Shown: piece after piece, positions 42,474-51,468 of the stretch
Position numbering within the stretch: position 1 is the first letter of the stretch
Layout: each line of letters opens with the position of its first letter
NCBI RefSeq assembly: GCF_020523605.1
Contig: NZ_JAJAQI010000009.1
Coordinates: 1 to 64,000 of the forward strand
DNA: 64,000 bases
Source of the DNA: Roseicella aerolata
Lineage (GTDB): Bacteria; Pseudomonadota; Alphaproteobacteria; Acetobacterales; Acetobacteraceae
Reading direction: 5' to 3'
The notes under the pieces: generated by a model
Told to the model about the DNA's origin: nothing
Seen by the model: the letters and a program-made list of their open reading frames with translations, nothing else
The model's database searches: none
Translations under genes and position numbers: made by a program

Positions 42474-42580
42474 CTAGAGCAGGTCGCGGGAGGCCGTGAA
42501 CGACCGGATGCATGAATCTGCTCGAACAGCGAAGAGCCGCGGCGGGTTGGCGTTAGCATCGAACACCAACCCGTTGCAGT
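42474..42580 (+). repeat. Dispersed two-module palindromic repeat, copy C
   Basis: Begins CTAGAGCAGGTCGCGGGAGG and keeps the CCGTGAACGACCGG core and ATCTGCTCG end of module 1. Module 2 is a hairpin with CGGGTTGG / CCAACCCG arms. More diverged from copies A and B. It lies 34 bp upstream of the class II aldolase start. Confidence 0.8.
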
Positions 42581-42638
42581 ACGCCCACTGCGCCGCGCGC
42601 GCCCCTTCTCTGCGGGCAGCGCGGCCGGCTTGCGACGA

Positions 42639-43634
42639 TCAGTCGAGCCGCGCGCCGGATATCTCCACCAGCCGTTGCCAGCGCGGGGTCTCCGCCCGGA
42701 TCTTCCCGGCCAGCGCCGCCGGTGTATCGCTGGTGACGACGGTATAGCCGAGCGGGCGCAGGCGTTCGATGAAGCCCGGCTCGGCCGCCACCTGGCGCAC
42801 CGCGGCGGCGAGCCGGCCCACCACGTCGTCAGGTGTGCCGGCCGGCGCCATCAGCGCGTTCCAGCTCTGGATGTCGAGATCGCCGAGGCCAAGCGCGGCG
42901 AAATCCGCCATTCCCGGCACTTCGGGCAGGATGTCGAGGCGCTGCGCGCTGCTGACGGCGAGCGCCTTGAACTTCCCGCCCTCCACATGCGGCATCAGCG
43001 CCGGCATGACATCGAACATCATGTCGATGACGCCGGACAGCAGGTCATTGATGGCCGGTGCGCCCCCACGATAGGGCACATGGATGATGCGGGCGCCGGT
43101 CGCACGGTTCACCGCCTCGATCGTCAGATGGCTGGTAGTGCCGGTGCCGGAGGAGCCCATGCGCACCTCCTCCGGATGCGCCTTCGCCCAGGCGATGAGG
43201 GCGGGGAAGTCGGTCCAGCCCCTGCGCCGCGCCGTCTCCGCATTCACCACGCAGAGCACCGCGCCGGTCGTCACCTGGGAGATCGGCGCGAGGTCCTTCT
43301 GCGGGTCGAAGGCCATGGAGCGGTAGAGGAAGGGGGCGGCGCAGAGATTGGTCACGCCGACCAAGCCGATGGTGCTGCCGTCCGGCGTCGCCTTGGCGAC
43401 GGCATCGGTGCCGATATTGCCGCCGGCGCCCGAGCGGTTCTCCACGACGACGGTCTGGCCGAGCGCCGGCCCGAGCCCGTCCGCCAGCAGCCGGCCGAGG
43501 ATGTCCACCGCCCCGCCGGGCGGGAAGGGCACGATGAGGCGGATGGACCGCCCGCCGGCGATCGGCTGGGCCTGGAGGGCGGGGGCGGCGAGCAGCGCCC
43601 CGGTCCCGAGGAGGAGGGCACGGCGTCCCGGCAT
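42639..43634 (-). CDS. Tripartite tricarboxylate transporter receptor, Bug family (orphan)
   Basis: A periplasmic receptor of 331 residues. Signal peptide about 1-22 (RRALLLGTGALLAAPALQAQ). Family signature IRLIVPFPPGGAVDILGRLLADGL is near 31-54, followed by VVENRSGAGGNIGTDAVAKA near 62-81. The ATG at 43634 follows CGGAGA; an ATG seven codons upstream is possible. No TctAB genes nearby. It lies 199 bp upstream of the class II aldolase on the same strand, separated by repeat copy C, and may supply its substrate. Confidence 0.92.
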   Translation of the reverse strand: MPGRRALLLGTGALLAAPALQAQPIAGGRSIRLIVPFPPGGAVDILGRLLADGLGPALGQTVVVENRSGAGGNIGTDAVAKATPDGSTIGLVGVTNLCAAPFLYRSMAFDPQKDLAPISQVTTGAVLCVVNAETARRRGWTDFPALIAWAKAHPEEVRMGSSGTGTTSHLTIEAVNRATGARIIHVPYRGGAPAINDLLSGVIDMMFDVMPALMPHVEGGKFKALAVSSAQRLDILPEVPGMADFAALGLGDLDIQSWNALMAPAGTPDDVVGRLAAAVRQVAAEPGFIERLRPLGYTVVTSDTPAALAGKIRAETPRWQRLVEISGARLD

Positions 43635-43887
43635 GGGCGGTCTCCGAGGGGTCATCGTGGGGGTTGCGGACCAGGCCGCCACGCATGGACCGGCGTCCGC
43701 GTTCCACAGCCTGTGATCACGATCTTCGCGACCGCAGGAGGCGGTCGCGCCGCGGCCGACCTGCCGCTGGGCGGCCGGGGCTGCAGAGGCCCGGCCGCGG
43801 CGCAGTCCAGGATATGCCTGGCACGGGCCGAGCGCCGGCTCGGCCGGACGGATGCGCGGCGGCATGTGAGGGGACGGGCATCGATTC

Positions 43888-44334
43888 TCAGCGCTGCGCG
43901 AGGCGCTGGCGCGATTCCGAGATCACCCGCAGCGCGTCGGGGGTCAGGTCGTAGAGCGGCAGTTCCTCCGGCAAAGCCCAGGCCACGGCGGCGACATCGT
44001 CGCCCGGCCGGGCCTCGCCCGCCGTCCGGCGGCCGCAGAAATCGATGATGGTGTAGTGCCAGCGCACCGCGCCGGCCTCGTCGTAGCTGATGGAATCGAA
44101 GACGGCGGCAAGTTCGAGGCCACCCACCTCGATGCCGGTCTCCTCGAACAGCTCGCGCCGTGCCGCGGCCTCGGCGCGCTCGCCGACATGCTGGGCACCG
44201 CCGGGAAGGGACCAGGCGCCCTCCCGCGGCGGCTTGCCGCGGCGGACCAGCAGCACGCGCTCCTCGCCCGGGGCGCCGTCGAAGGCGACCACGCCGATGC
44301 CGACCCAGGGCCGGTCGGGATATTCCCGGCTCAC
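43888..44334 (-). CDS. Nudix hydrolase (GTG start)
   Basis: A 148-residue Nudix protein. The Nudix box G-x5-E-x7-REUxEExGU is complete near 44-66 (GGAQHVGERAEAAARREL then FEETGIEVG). It hydrolyses a nucleoside diphosphate derivative; the ADP-ribose / NTP preference cannot be read. Its GTG start overlaps the DUF4340 stop as GTGA, so it is translationally coupled to the Gld-type export operon. Confidence 0.9.
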   Translation of the reverse strand: MSREYPDRPWVGIGVVAFDGAPGEERVLLVRRGKPPREGAWSLPGGAQHVGERAEAAARRELFEETGIEVGGLELAAVFDSISYDEAGAVRWHYTIIDFCGRRTAGEARPGDDVAAVAWALPEELPLYDLTPDALRVISESRQRLAQR

Positions 44335-45374
44335 CGCGGCGTGGCCGGGGGCTCGGGGGCGGCGGGGGTGTTCGCCTCGCGCGGCTTCAGATCCTCGAGC
44401 CGCGGGGCGAAGGCCTTCAGCTTCCAGACGCCGACCTGGTAGGCCCAGGGCTCCCAGCGAGCATTCAGCCGCGCCGCCTCCGGACTGCCGCCCTCGGCCT
44501 GCAGCCGGATCCAGACATTGCCCTGGTGGAGAGAGGGACGGACCGTGATGGCGAGGTCGTCCGTCAGGCTGAAGCGGCTCTCGCCCTGCGCCTCGCCCGG
44601 CACCCCGGCGGCGGGGCGGACCTCGAGGAAGGTCAGGAATTCGAAGGCACGGGCGATCTCGTCCAGCGCCACCTCATCCGCCTCCGGCGCCTCGGCCGGG
44701 ACCTCGATGCGGAGCTTCGCATCGGGCTCGCCGGGCCGGGCCAGGACCAGGGCGGGCTCGCCGGCGCGCCGCACCTCCACCCGCTGGATGCGGTCCTGCG
44801 GCAGGTTGGCGATGTCGCGGTCGAGCCAGAGCTGCGGGTCGGCATCGACCGCAAGGCGCCCCTCGGCCAGCCAGGCCTGTGCCTCCGCCGGGCGGCGGAC
44901 ATAGATACTCTCCGGCACATTGCCCTGGGTGCGGACACGGCGGCGGCCGAGGATCAACTCCGCAATCGGGGCGCCGCCGCCATCCAGCACCCGCAGCAGC
45001 AGCGCGGTGCTGCCCGGCCGCTTTGGATCATCGACGCCGAGCCGCTCATGCTGCCCAGGGTCGGAGGTCCGGGCCTCGGCGAGGCGCAGCTCGGTCAGGC
45101 CGACCAGCATCTCCCGAACCTTCTCGGCGCGGACGGGGTAGTTGCCCCTGTCCGGCAGCACCCAGGCTTCGCCCTGGCGCAGCAGGATCAGTGTCCCGTC
45201 ATGCTTCGCCACCTCGATGCGGGCGGCATCCCGCAGCCGGGCGGCGAGGCCGGGAAAGGCGAGGCCAGCCAAGGCCAGCTCGCCCCGTTCCACATCGCGC
45301 GGCGTCAGCAGGACGGCGGCGGCCACCGAGGCGGCGGCCGCGCCGCCCAGGGCCAGCAGGGTACGGCGGTTCAT
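44331..45374 (-). CDS. DUF4340 domain protein of the Gld-type ABC operon
   Basis: A 347-residue exported or membrane-anchored protein. The N-terminus NRRTLLALGGAAAASVAAAVLL is a signal anchor with a Tat-like RR. DUF4340 features include IEVAKHDGTLILLRQGEAWVLPDRGNYPV near 53-81 and WLDRDIANLPQDRIQRVEVRR near 183-203. Family function is unknown; these proteins commonly follow GldG-like genes. It starts 13 bp after gldG and its stop overlaps the Nudix start. Confidence 0.88.
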   Translation of the reverse strand: MNRRTLLALGGAAAASVAAAVLLTPRDVERGELALAGLAFPGLAARLRDAARIEVAKHDGTLILLRQGEAWVLPDRGNYPVRAEKVREMLVGLTELRLAEARTSDPGQHERLGVDDPKRPGSTALLLRVLDGGGAPIAELILGRRRVRTQGNVPESIYVRRPAEAQAWLAEGRLAVDADPQLWLDRDIANLPQDRIQRVEVRRAGEPALVLARPGEPDAKLRIEVPAEAPEADEVALDEIARAFEFLTFLEVRPAAGVPGEAQGESRFSLTDDLAITVRPSLHQGNVWIRLQAEGGSPEAARLNARWEPWAYQVGVWKLKAFAPRLEDLKPREANTPAAPEPPATPR

Positions 45375-45387
45375 CGGCGCCCCCCCT

Positions 45388-47364
45388 TCAGGCCCGCGCC
45401 GCGGCGCGGCGGCGGCGGCGCATCAAGGCCAGGCCGATGGCGAAGGCCGTCAGCAGCGCCGGGACGAGCGCGATATTGACCACGCGCAGCACCGTCTCCA
45501 GCCCTTCGATGTCACGGCGAAGCTCGAGCTGAACGGCACGGAGCTGCCGGCGGGTGTTGACGATCTCCTGCCGCGCCGCGTCGATCTCGGCCCGCTGCTC
45601 CGGCGTGATCACAGCCTGGTTCTGGTTCCGCTCGCCGCCGGGGGCGGTGGGCGTTCCCTGCCGCAGCTCGCGCAGCCGGCGCTCGGTCTCCTCAAGCTTG
45701 CGCGTCAGCTGCTGCTCGGTCTGGCGGTACTCGGCATCGGCGTTGCGGCGGATATCCTCGACCAGGTCGAAGGGCCGGAGGCTCTCGCCGCGGGAGCGGA
45801 GCGAGATCAGCGCATCCGAGCCGGCCAGCGTGTCCGCCAGATTGACCACGAGCGAGCCGTTGCCGCTGAAGGGCGTCGCCACCTGCTGGCCGAAGAATTC
45901 CTGCACACGGACCCAGAAGCGGTCCTCCAGGATGTCGCTGTCATGGACGACGACGATATTGGCCGGGCCCTGGCTGCGGGCGATATGCGCCGGCAGGCCG
46001 GCCGGGCGCTCCTGGCCCTCGGCGGGCGGCGGATTCCCATCCGCGTCGCGCGGGGGACCGTCCGGGAAGGCGGAGGCCAGCTCGCCGCGCAGCCGCGCCG
46101 CGATCACGTGGCGCTCATTGCCGCTGCGGAAATCCGCCAGCAGCCGGACCGGGTTCGGCTCCTGCCGCACCCGCGCCGCATCCACCACCATGGTCTGGGG
46201 GGAGGTGGTGAGCAGCGGGACGAACTCCACCGCCGCCCCCTCCCGCTTCCGCAGCATGCCGGCCGAGGCGACCGTCACCTGCTCGAGCTGGGCGAGCGAG
46301 ACCTCCTCGCGGTTCAGGCTGTCGCCCTGCAGGTTGTACCAGGCGACATAGTCCACCGCCTGCACCCGGTCCTGAGGGTTGGCGCGCACCCGCCAGGCGC
46401 CGCGCAGGTCGAGCACCACCCTGTCCGACGGCGCCTCGACACCCCAGGCATGCAGCAGCCGGTCGAGCGAGGAGGACGTATCCTGCGGCGGCTGCCCGGT
46501 GAGGCTGGGGCGGCCCGCCTGACTCTCGCTATGCGGGTCCACCAAAACGAAGAGCTTGCCGCCGCGCATGACGAACTGGTCGATGGCGTATTGCGCGCCC
46601 TCGGTCAGGCCCTGCGGATGGGCGACGACCAGCACCTGCACCTCCGGCTCGATCACCTGGGCATCGAGCGAGACATCCTTGACGGTGAAGAACTGCCGGA
46701 GCTGGGTCATGACCACCGCGGGCTGGCCGAGCGCGGGGTTGCGCAGCATCATGGCGCGCGGGTCGCCGTTCAAGGGCAGGGCCGACATGACGCCGATCAC
46801 CGGGCGCTGCGGGTTGGACAGCTCGTAGACCAGGCGCGTCAGGTCGTATTCCAGGAACCGCTCGCGCTCCGGCTGGAAGAAGGCGATGCTCCGCTCGTCA
46901 TCCACCAGGTTGGTCCCGGCCAGGCCGAAATAGACCTGCTCGCCGGACTGGTCCACGGGCACGCCCTGCAGGCCGAAGGCCATGGCCCGGTCCTCCAGCT
47001 CGGAGAAGGGCTCGGGGTCGAAGACCTCCAGCCTTACCCTGCCGTTCGAGAGGGCGACGTACTCCGCCAGCATCTCCCGGACACGGTCGGCATAGGCGCC
47101 ATAGACCGGTAACTCCGCGCCGAGGCGGCGGGAATAGAAGAAGCGAAGGGTGATGGGGTCCTTCAGCTCAGACAGCACTTTCTGCGTGCCGTCCGAGAGG
47201 GTGTAGAGGCGCTGCGCCGTCAGGTCGATGCGGGCGCGCGGCAGCAGCCGGTCCGCCAGCATGTTGACGCCGATGGCGAGCACGGCCGCGGCGAGCAGCC
47301 CGATGGCCGAGGACCAGAGGCGTCGCGCCCCCGGGCGCGCGGCGGGAAGCGAGGTCGCGCTCAT
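45388..47364 (-). CDS. GldG family ABC transport auxiliary protein
   Basis: A 658-residue membrane protein. Membrane segments lie near 17-36 and 625-648, with a large extracytoplasmic region between that resembles the GldG/IFT52-like ABC-type uncharacterised transport domain (ARIDLTAQRLYTLSDGTQKVL near 44-64, FYSRRLG near 75, VRLEVFDPEPFSE near 109-121). A coiled coil precedes the last helix (about 555-620, rich in QLTRKLEETERRLRELRQ). Only 3 bp separate it from the permease gene. Known from Bacteroidota gliding/secretion; in this organism gliding is not implied. Confidence 0.88.
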   Translation of the reverse strand: MSATSLPAARPGARRLWSSAIGLLAAAVLAIGVNMLADRLLPRARIDLTAQRLYTLSDGTQKVLSELKDPITLRFFYSRRLGAELPVYGAYADRVREMLAEYVALSNGRVRLEVFDPEPFSELEDRAMAFGLQGVPVDQSGEQVYFGLAGTNLVDDERSIAFFQPERERFLEYDLTRLVYELSNPQRPVIGVMSALPLNGDPRAMMLRNPALGQPAVVMTQLRQFFTVKDVSLDAQVIEPEVQVLVVAHPQGLTEGAQYAIDQFVMRGGKLFVLVDPHSESQAGRPSLTGQPPQDTSSSLDRLLHAWGVEAPSDRVVLDLRGAWRVRANPQDRVQAVDYVAWYNLQGDSLNREEVSLAQLEQVTVASAGMLRKREGAAVEFVPLLTTSPQTMVVDAARVRQEPNPVRLLADFRSGNERHVIAARLRGELASAFPDGPPRDADGNPPPAEGQERPAGLPAHIARSQGPANIVVVHDSDILEDRFWVRVQEFFGQQVATPFSGNGSLVVNLADTLAGSDALISLRSRGESLRPFDLVEDIRRNADAEYRQTEQQLTRKLEETERRLRELRQGTPTAPGGERNQNQAVITPEQRAEIDAARQEIVNTRRQLRAVQLELRRDIEGLETVLRVVNIALVPALLTAFAIGLALMRRRRRAAARA

Positions 47365-47367
47365 GCG

Positions 47368-48099
47368 TCAGTCCGCCTTCCGGTGGTCGAGCACCACCGC
47401 GTTCACGAACAGGAAGAAGCCGATGAAGGAGGCGAAGAACACGAGGTCGCGCGCGCCGATGACACCGCGGGTGAAGCCGGTGAAGCGGTCGACAACCGAG
47501 AGGGCGCGGGAGACCTCCGCCAGCACGGGGAGGCGGACGGAGAGGAACTCCGTCACCACCGGGCTGCCGCTCGCCGCGAAGACGAAGCAGAGGGCGACGG
47601 CGAGGACGAAGGCCACCACCTGGTTCTTGGTCATGGCCGAGACCGCGGCGCCGACCGCGAGATAGGCACCCGCCACCAGCAGGCAGCCGACATAGCCGGC
47701 GAGGATGACGCCGTTGTCCGGCTGCCCCAGCACATTGACCGTGATCCAGAGCGGGAAGGTGAGGGCGAGGGCGATGCCGCAGAAGGCCCAGGCCGCCAGG
47801 AACTTGCCGAGCACGGCCTGCCACTGGGGCAGCGGCAGGGTCAGCAGCAGCTCGATCGTGCCGAGGCGGCGTTCCTCCGCCCAGAGACGCATGGTCAGCG
47901 CGGGGACGAGGAACAGGAAGAGCCAGGGCACGAAGGAAAAGAAGGGCTGCAGGTCCGCCTGGCCCCGGCCGAAGAAGTTGCCGAGGGTGAAGGTCAGCGC
48001 GCCCGCCAGCACCAGGAAGATGACGATGAAGACCGTGGCGACCGGCGTCGCGAAATAGCCGGCCAGTTCACGCCGGGCGACGGTGAGGGCAGGGGCCAT
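47368..48099 (-). CDS. ABC transporter permease (GldF-like, ABC-2 type)
   Basis: A 243-residue integral membrane protein with about six helices: near 15-40, 55-80, 100-125, 135-160, 165-185 and 215-238. It matches ABC-2 permeases of the GldF group (ARRELAGYFATPVATVFIVIFL at the start). The ATG at 48099 shares its A with the ATPase stop (TGATG) and has AGGAGG at 7 bp; a GTG one codon upstream is also open. It forms the membrane channel with the ATPase and the GldG-like partner. Confidence 0.9.
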   Translation of the reverse strand: MAPALTVARRELAGYFATPVATVFIVIFLVLAGALTFTLGNFFGRGQADLQPFFSFVPWLFLFLVPALTMRLWAEERRLGTIELLLTLPLPQWQAVLGKFLAAWAFCGIALALTFPLWITVNVLGQPDNGVILAGYVGCLLVAGAYLAVGAAVSAMTKNQVVAFVLAVALCFVFAASGSPVVTEFLSVRLPVLAEVSRALSVVDRFTGFTRGVIGARDLVFFASFIGFFLFVNAVVLDHRKAD

Positions 48100-48848
48100 C
48101 ACGCGGCCTCCTTCGCGGCAGCCGGCGCGGGCGTGCCGAGGGTGAGGCTGCGGAACACCTCCTCCAGGCTGCGGCCCTCGCGCTCCAGCACCGAAGGGGG
48201 CGCATCCACCACCAGCTTGCCGCGGGCGATGATGATGGCGCGGGTGCAGACGGCGCCGACCTCCTCCAGGATATGCGTGGAGATGACGATGGCCTTCTGC
48301 GGCGCCATGCGGCGGATCAGCTCGCGAACCTCATGCTTCTGGTTCGGGTCTAGGCCGTCCGTCGGCTCGTCCAGCACCAGCACCGGCGGGTCGTGCAGCA
48401 GCGCCTGGGCGAGGCCGACGCGGCGCTTGAAGCCCTTGGACAGCGTCTCGATGGGCTGCAGCCGCACGCCTTCGAGTTGGGTCAGCAGCATGGCATGCGC
48501 GACCCGGTCATGCAGCTCCGAACCCCGGAAGCCGCGGATGCGGCCGGCGAAGGCAAGGAAGCCGGTGACGGTCATCTCCGGATAGGTCGGGGCGCCTTCC
48601 GGCAGGAAGCCGAGGTTGCGCTTGGCCGCGACCGGCTGGGCGACCACATCGGCGCCGCAGATGCGCGCGGTGCCCGATGTCGGCGGCATGAAGCCGGCCA
48701 GCATGCGCATGGTGGTGGACTTCCCGGCGCCGTTCGGGCCGAGGAAGCCGAGCACTTCCCCACGGGCCACCGAGAAGGACACATCGTCCACGGCGGTGAA
48801 CCCGGAAAAACGTTTGGTCAGGCGCTCGATCTCGATCAGCGCGGCCAA
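48099..48848 (-). CDS. ABC transporter ATP-binding protein (GldA-like, TTG start)
   Basis: A 249-residue ATPase. Walker A is GPNGAGKST near 35-43, the signature is LSKGFKRRVGLAQAL near 131-145 (a KGFKQR-type variant), Walker B is VLVLDEPTDGLDP near 153-165, and the switch His lies in ISTHILEE. No ATG exists near the domain start. TTG at 48848 follows GGGGGACCGGCA; TTG at 48893 is the alternative. First gene of the operon ATPase-permease-GldG-DUF4340-Nudix. Confidence 0.9.
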   Translation of the reverse strand: MAALIEIERLTKRFSGFTAVDDVSFSVARGEVLGFLGPNGAGKSTTMRMLAGFMPPTSGTARICGADVVAQPVAAKRNLGFLPEGAPTYPEMTVTGFLAFAGRIRGFRGSELHDRVAHAMLLTQLEGVRLQPIETLSKGFKRRVGLAQALLHDPPVLVLDEPTDGLDPNQKHEVRELIRRMAPQKAIVISTHILEEVGAVCTRAIIIARGKLVVDAPPSVLEREGRSLEEVFRSLTLGTPAPAAAKEAA

Positions 48849-48987
48849 TGCCGGTCCCCCTGTCTCTGCCCCGTCCAGCCGGCCGATGTACAAGCCTGAC
48901 AGGGCTTTGCAAGGGGAGGTTCAGCCAGCGGTTGCGACCGCGTGAAACGGGGGGTGATCTGCGGGCGGGGCGGGCGCTGGCCGAGCC

Positions 48988-51078
48988 CTAACCCGCCCTC
49001 AACGTTGCCATCGCCTCCGCCCGGCCGAACAGCCGCAGCAGCACCTGCGTTGCCTGGCCGCGCGGTCCCTGCAGCAGCGGGTCCTTCTCCAGCAGCAGGG
49101 CGGCGTCGCGGTTGGCCATGATGATCAACCCTTCCTGCGCCTCGCCTTCGGCAAGGCCCAGCCGGAAGACCGGCGCGCCGGACTGCCGCGTCCCCAGCGC
49201 CTCGCCGCCGCCGCGCAGGCGGAAATCCGCATCGGCGATGGCGAAGCCATCCTCCGTGTCCCGCAGGATCAGCAGCCGCTCGCGGGAGGTCATGCCGAGC
49301 GCCTCGTCATAGAGCAGCATGCAATAGCTGGCCGCCGCGCCGCGCCCGACCCGGCCGCGCAGCTGGTGAAGCTGCGCCAGGCCGAAGCGGTCGGCATGCT
49401 CCACCACCATCACCGTCGCCTCCGGCACGTCCACGCCCACCTCGATGACGGTGGTCGCCACCAGCAGCTTGGTGCGGCCGGCGGCGAGGTCACGGAGCGC
49501 GGCCTCCCGCACCTCCGGATCCAGCTGGCCATGGGCGAGGCCGACCTGGCCGGGGAAGCGCTCGGAGAGCTCGGCGAAGCGGGTCTCGGCGGCCGCGATG
49601 TCGATGGCGTCGCTCTCGGCCACATGCGGGCAAACCCAGTAGACCCGGGCGCCGCGGGCCATGGCGCGGCCGACCGCGGCGACGACGTCCGGCAATTGCC
49701 GCAGCCCGTGCAGGGTGGTGGTGATGGGCTGCCGCCCCGCCGGCTTGCCGGAGAGCCGGCTGACCGCCATCTCGCCCCACTGGGTCAGCAGCAGGGTGCG
49801 GGGGATGGGCGTCGCGGTCATCACCAGCATGTCGGCGGCGTCGCCCTTCTCGGCCAGCATCAGCCGCTGCGCGACGCCGAAGCGGTGCTGCTCATCCACC
49901 ACGGCGAGGCCGAGGTCGCGGAAGACCACCCCCTCCTGGAACAGGGCATGGGTGCCGACCACGATATCCACCGCGCCGCTGGCGAGGCCCCCCAGCACCC
50001 GCTTGCGCTGCGCCCCCTTCACGCTGCCGGCCAGCAGTTCCACCCGGATGCCGGCCGGGGTGCAGAGGCGGTCGAGTGTGCGGATATGCTGCCGCGCCAG
50101 CAGCTCGGTCGGCGCCATCAGCGCGGCCTGGGCACCGGCCTCCACCGCCCGGAGCATGGCGAACACCGCGACCAGCGTCTTGCCGGCACCGACATCGCCC
50201 TGCAGCAGCCGCAGCATCCGGTGCGGGGCGGCGAGGTCGGCATCGATCTCCGACAGGGCATGCGCCTGGGAGGGGGTGAGGTCATGCCCGAAGGCGGCCA
50301 GCGCCTGGGCACGGAGGCGGCCGTCACCGGCCAGCGCCCGGCCGGCCCGCAGCCTTACCCGCCGTCGCACCAGCGCCAGCGCCAATTGCCCGGCCAGGGC
50401 CTCGTCATAGGCGAGCCGGGCGCGGATGGGCGGCTCCGGCGCCCTTTCGGGCTGCTGCACCGCCCGCAGCGCGGTGGCGAAGCCTGGCCAACCCTCCCGC
50501 CGCAGCAGGGCGGCGTCGTGCCATTCGGGCAGCTCCGGCAGCCGGTCCAGCGCCGCCGCCATCGCCTTGGCCACCTGCGACAGCCGCAGGTCCTTCACCA
50601 GCGGCCAGACCGGCTCCAGCTCCGGCAGACCCTCCGGCCCGGTGGCGGAGAGGGGGTTGATCATGGACCAGACCCCGCCCTCGGTCTTCACCTTTCCGGC
50701 AAAGAGCCGCTCGGTCCCCGGTGGCAGCAGCTTCTGCAGCCAGGCGAGGTTGCCGTTGATGTAGCGGATCAGCAGGCGCTTGCCGCCGGCCTCGGCCCGC
50801 ACCTCCACATAGGGCCGGCCAAGCTTCGACCGGGCCGCCCGCAGGGAGACGACGAGCGCGGGCAGGATCACCTCGGCGTCCAGCGGGGCCTCGAGCGGGC
50901 TGTCGATCCGGATGCGCTGCGCGTAGCGCTCGGGCAGGTGAAAGAGCAGGTCGAGCACCCGCTCGCCGCCCACCGCCTCCTTCAACCGTTTGGCGATCGC
51001 CGGCCCCACCCCCGGCAGCTCGGCCAGGGGGGCGAAAAGCGGCGCCAGGGGCGGATCGGCCTCCTTCTCCTCGGTCAC
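48988..51078 (-). CDS. recG: ATP-dependent DNA helicase RecG (GTG start)
   Basis: Branch-migration helicase that rewinds stalled replication forks, 696 residues. An N-terminal wedge domain begins LPGVGPAIAKRLKEA. The helicase core has Walker A LLQGDVGAGKTLVAV, DEQH in VVDEQHRFGVAQR, VMTATPIPRTL, and motif VI LHQLRGRVGRGAA. The frame is open 66 codons further upstream across sdhE, but the GTG at 51078 has GGAAG six bases before it and gives the family length. It is divergent from sdhE-mfd, a common alphaproteobacterial arrangement. Confidence 0.95.
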   Translation of the reverse strand: MTEEKEADPPLAPLFAPLAELPGVGPAIAKRLKEAVGGERVLDLLFHLPERYAQRIRIDSPLEAPLDAEVILPALVVSLRAARSKLGRPYVEVRAEAGGKRLLIRYINGNLAWLQKLLPPGTERLFAGKVKTEGGVWSMINPLSATGPEGLPELEPVWPLVKDLRLSQVAKAMAAALDRLPELPEWHDAALLRREGWPGFATALRAVQQPERAPEPPIRARLAYDEALAGQLALALVRRRVRLRAGRALAGDGRLRAQALAAFGHDLTPSQAHALSEIDADLAAPHRMLRLLQGDVGAGKTLVAVFAMLRAVEAGAQAALMAPTELLARQHIRTLDRLCTPAGIRVELLAGSVKGAQRKRVLGGLASGAVDIVVGTHALFQEGVVFRDLGLAVVDEQHRFGVAQRLMLAEKGDAADMLVMTATPIPRTLLLTQWGEMAVSRLSGKPAGRQPITTTLHGLRQLPDVVAAVGRAMARGARVYWVCPHVAESDAIDIAAAETRFAELSERFPGQVGLAHGQLDPEVREAALRDLAAGRTKLLVATTVIEVGVDVPEATVMVVEHADRFGLAQLHQLRGRVGRGAAASYCMLLYDEALGMTSRERLLILRDTEDGFAIADADFRLRGGGEALGTRQSGAPVFRLGLAEGEAQEGLIIMANRDAALLLEKDPLLQGPRGQATQVLLRLFGRAEAMATLRAG

Positions 51079-51162
51079 GCGCAACTTCCACCGCTGATGC
51101 CGCGTCGGGCTGACAGGATTCCCATCCCCCCCTATATGCCAGCGGCTCAGCCCCGTGACGAC

Positions 51163-51468
51163 ATGCCGACCGAAACAGAAACCCTCGATCCCCGCCGCCG
51201 CCGGCTTCTCTTCCGCGCCCATCACCGCGGGACGAAGGAGGCCGACCTGATGATTGGCCGCTTCGTAGCGGCCCATATCGCGGCCTTCACCACCGCCGAG
51301 CTGGACGAGCTGGAGGCGGTGCTGGAATACCCCGATGTGGACCTGGCCGACTGGCTCTCCGGCCGCCGGCCCATTCCGCCCGAGTGCCGGACCCCCATGC
51401 TGGACCGCATGGCGGTGGAATGCGCCGGCACCGGTGCCGGCCTGCCCGAGGAACTCCGACCGCGATGA
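51163..51468 (+). CDS. sdhE: Succinate dehydrogenase assembly factor SdhE
   Basis: A 101-residue flavinylation/assembly factor for SdhA (DUF339/SDHAF2). The conserved RGxxE motif is at 22-26 in HHRGTKEADLMIGRF, followed by LEYPDVDLADWLSGRRPIP near 61-80. An ATG at 51136 is also in frame. Its stop overlaps the mfd start as ATGA, so the two genes are translationally coupled. The sdh genes themselves are not in the window. Confidence 0.93.
   Translation: MPTETETLDPRRRRLLFRAHHRGTKEADLMIGRFVAAHIAAFTTAELDELEAVLEYPDVDLADWLSGRRPIPPECRTPMLDRMAVECAGTGAGLPEELRPR

Noticed and set aside
42440-42559. N-terminal extension of the class II aldolase
   Set aside because: The added residues are translation of repeat copy C and part of its flank, not family sequence.
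51079-51276. 66-codon N-terminal extension of recG
   Set aside because: It overlaps sdhE on the other strand; the GTG at 51078 has a good Shine-Dalgarno and gives the family N-terminus.
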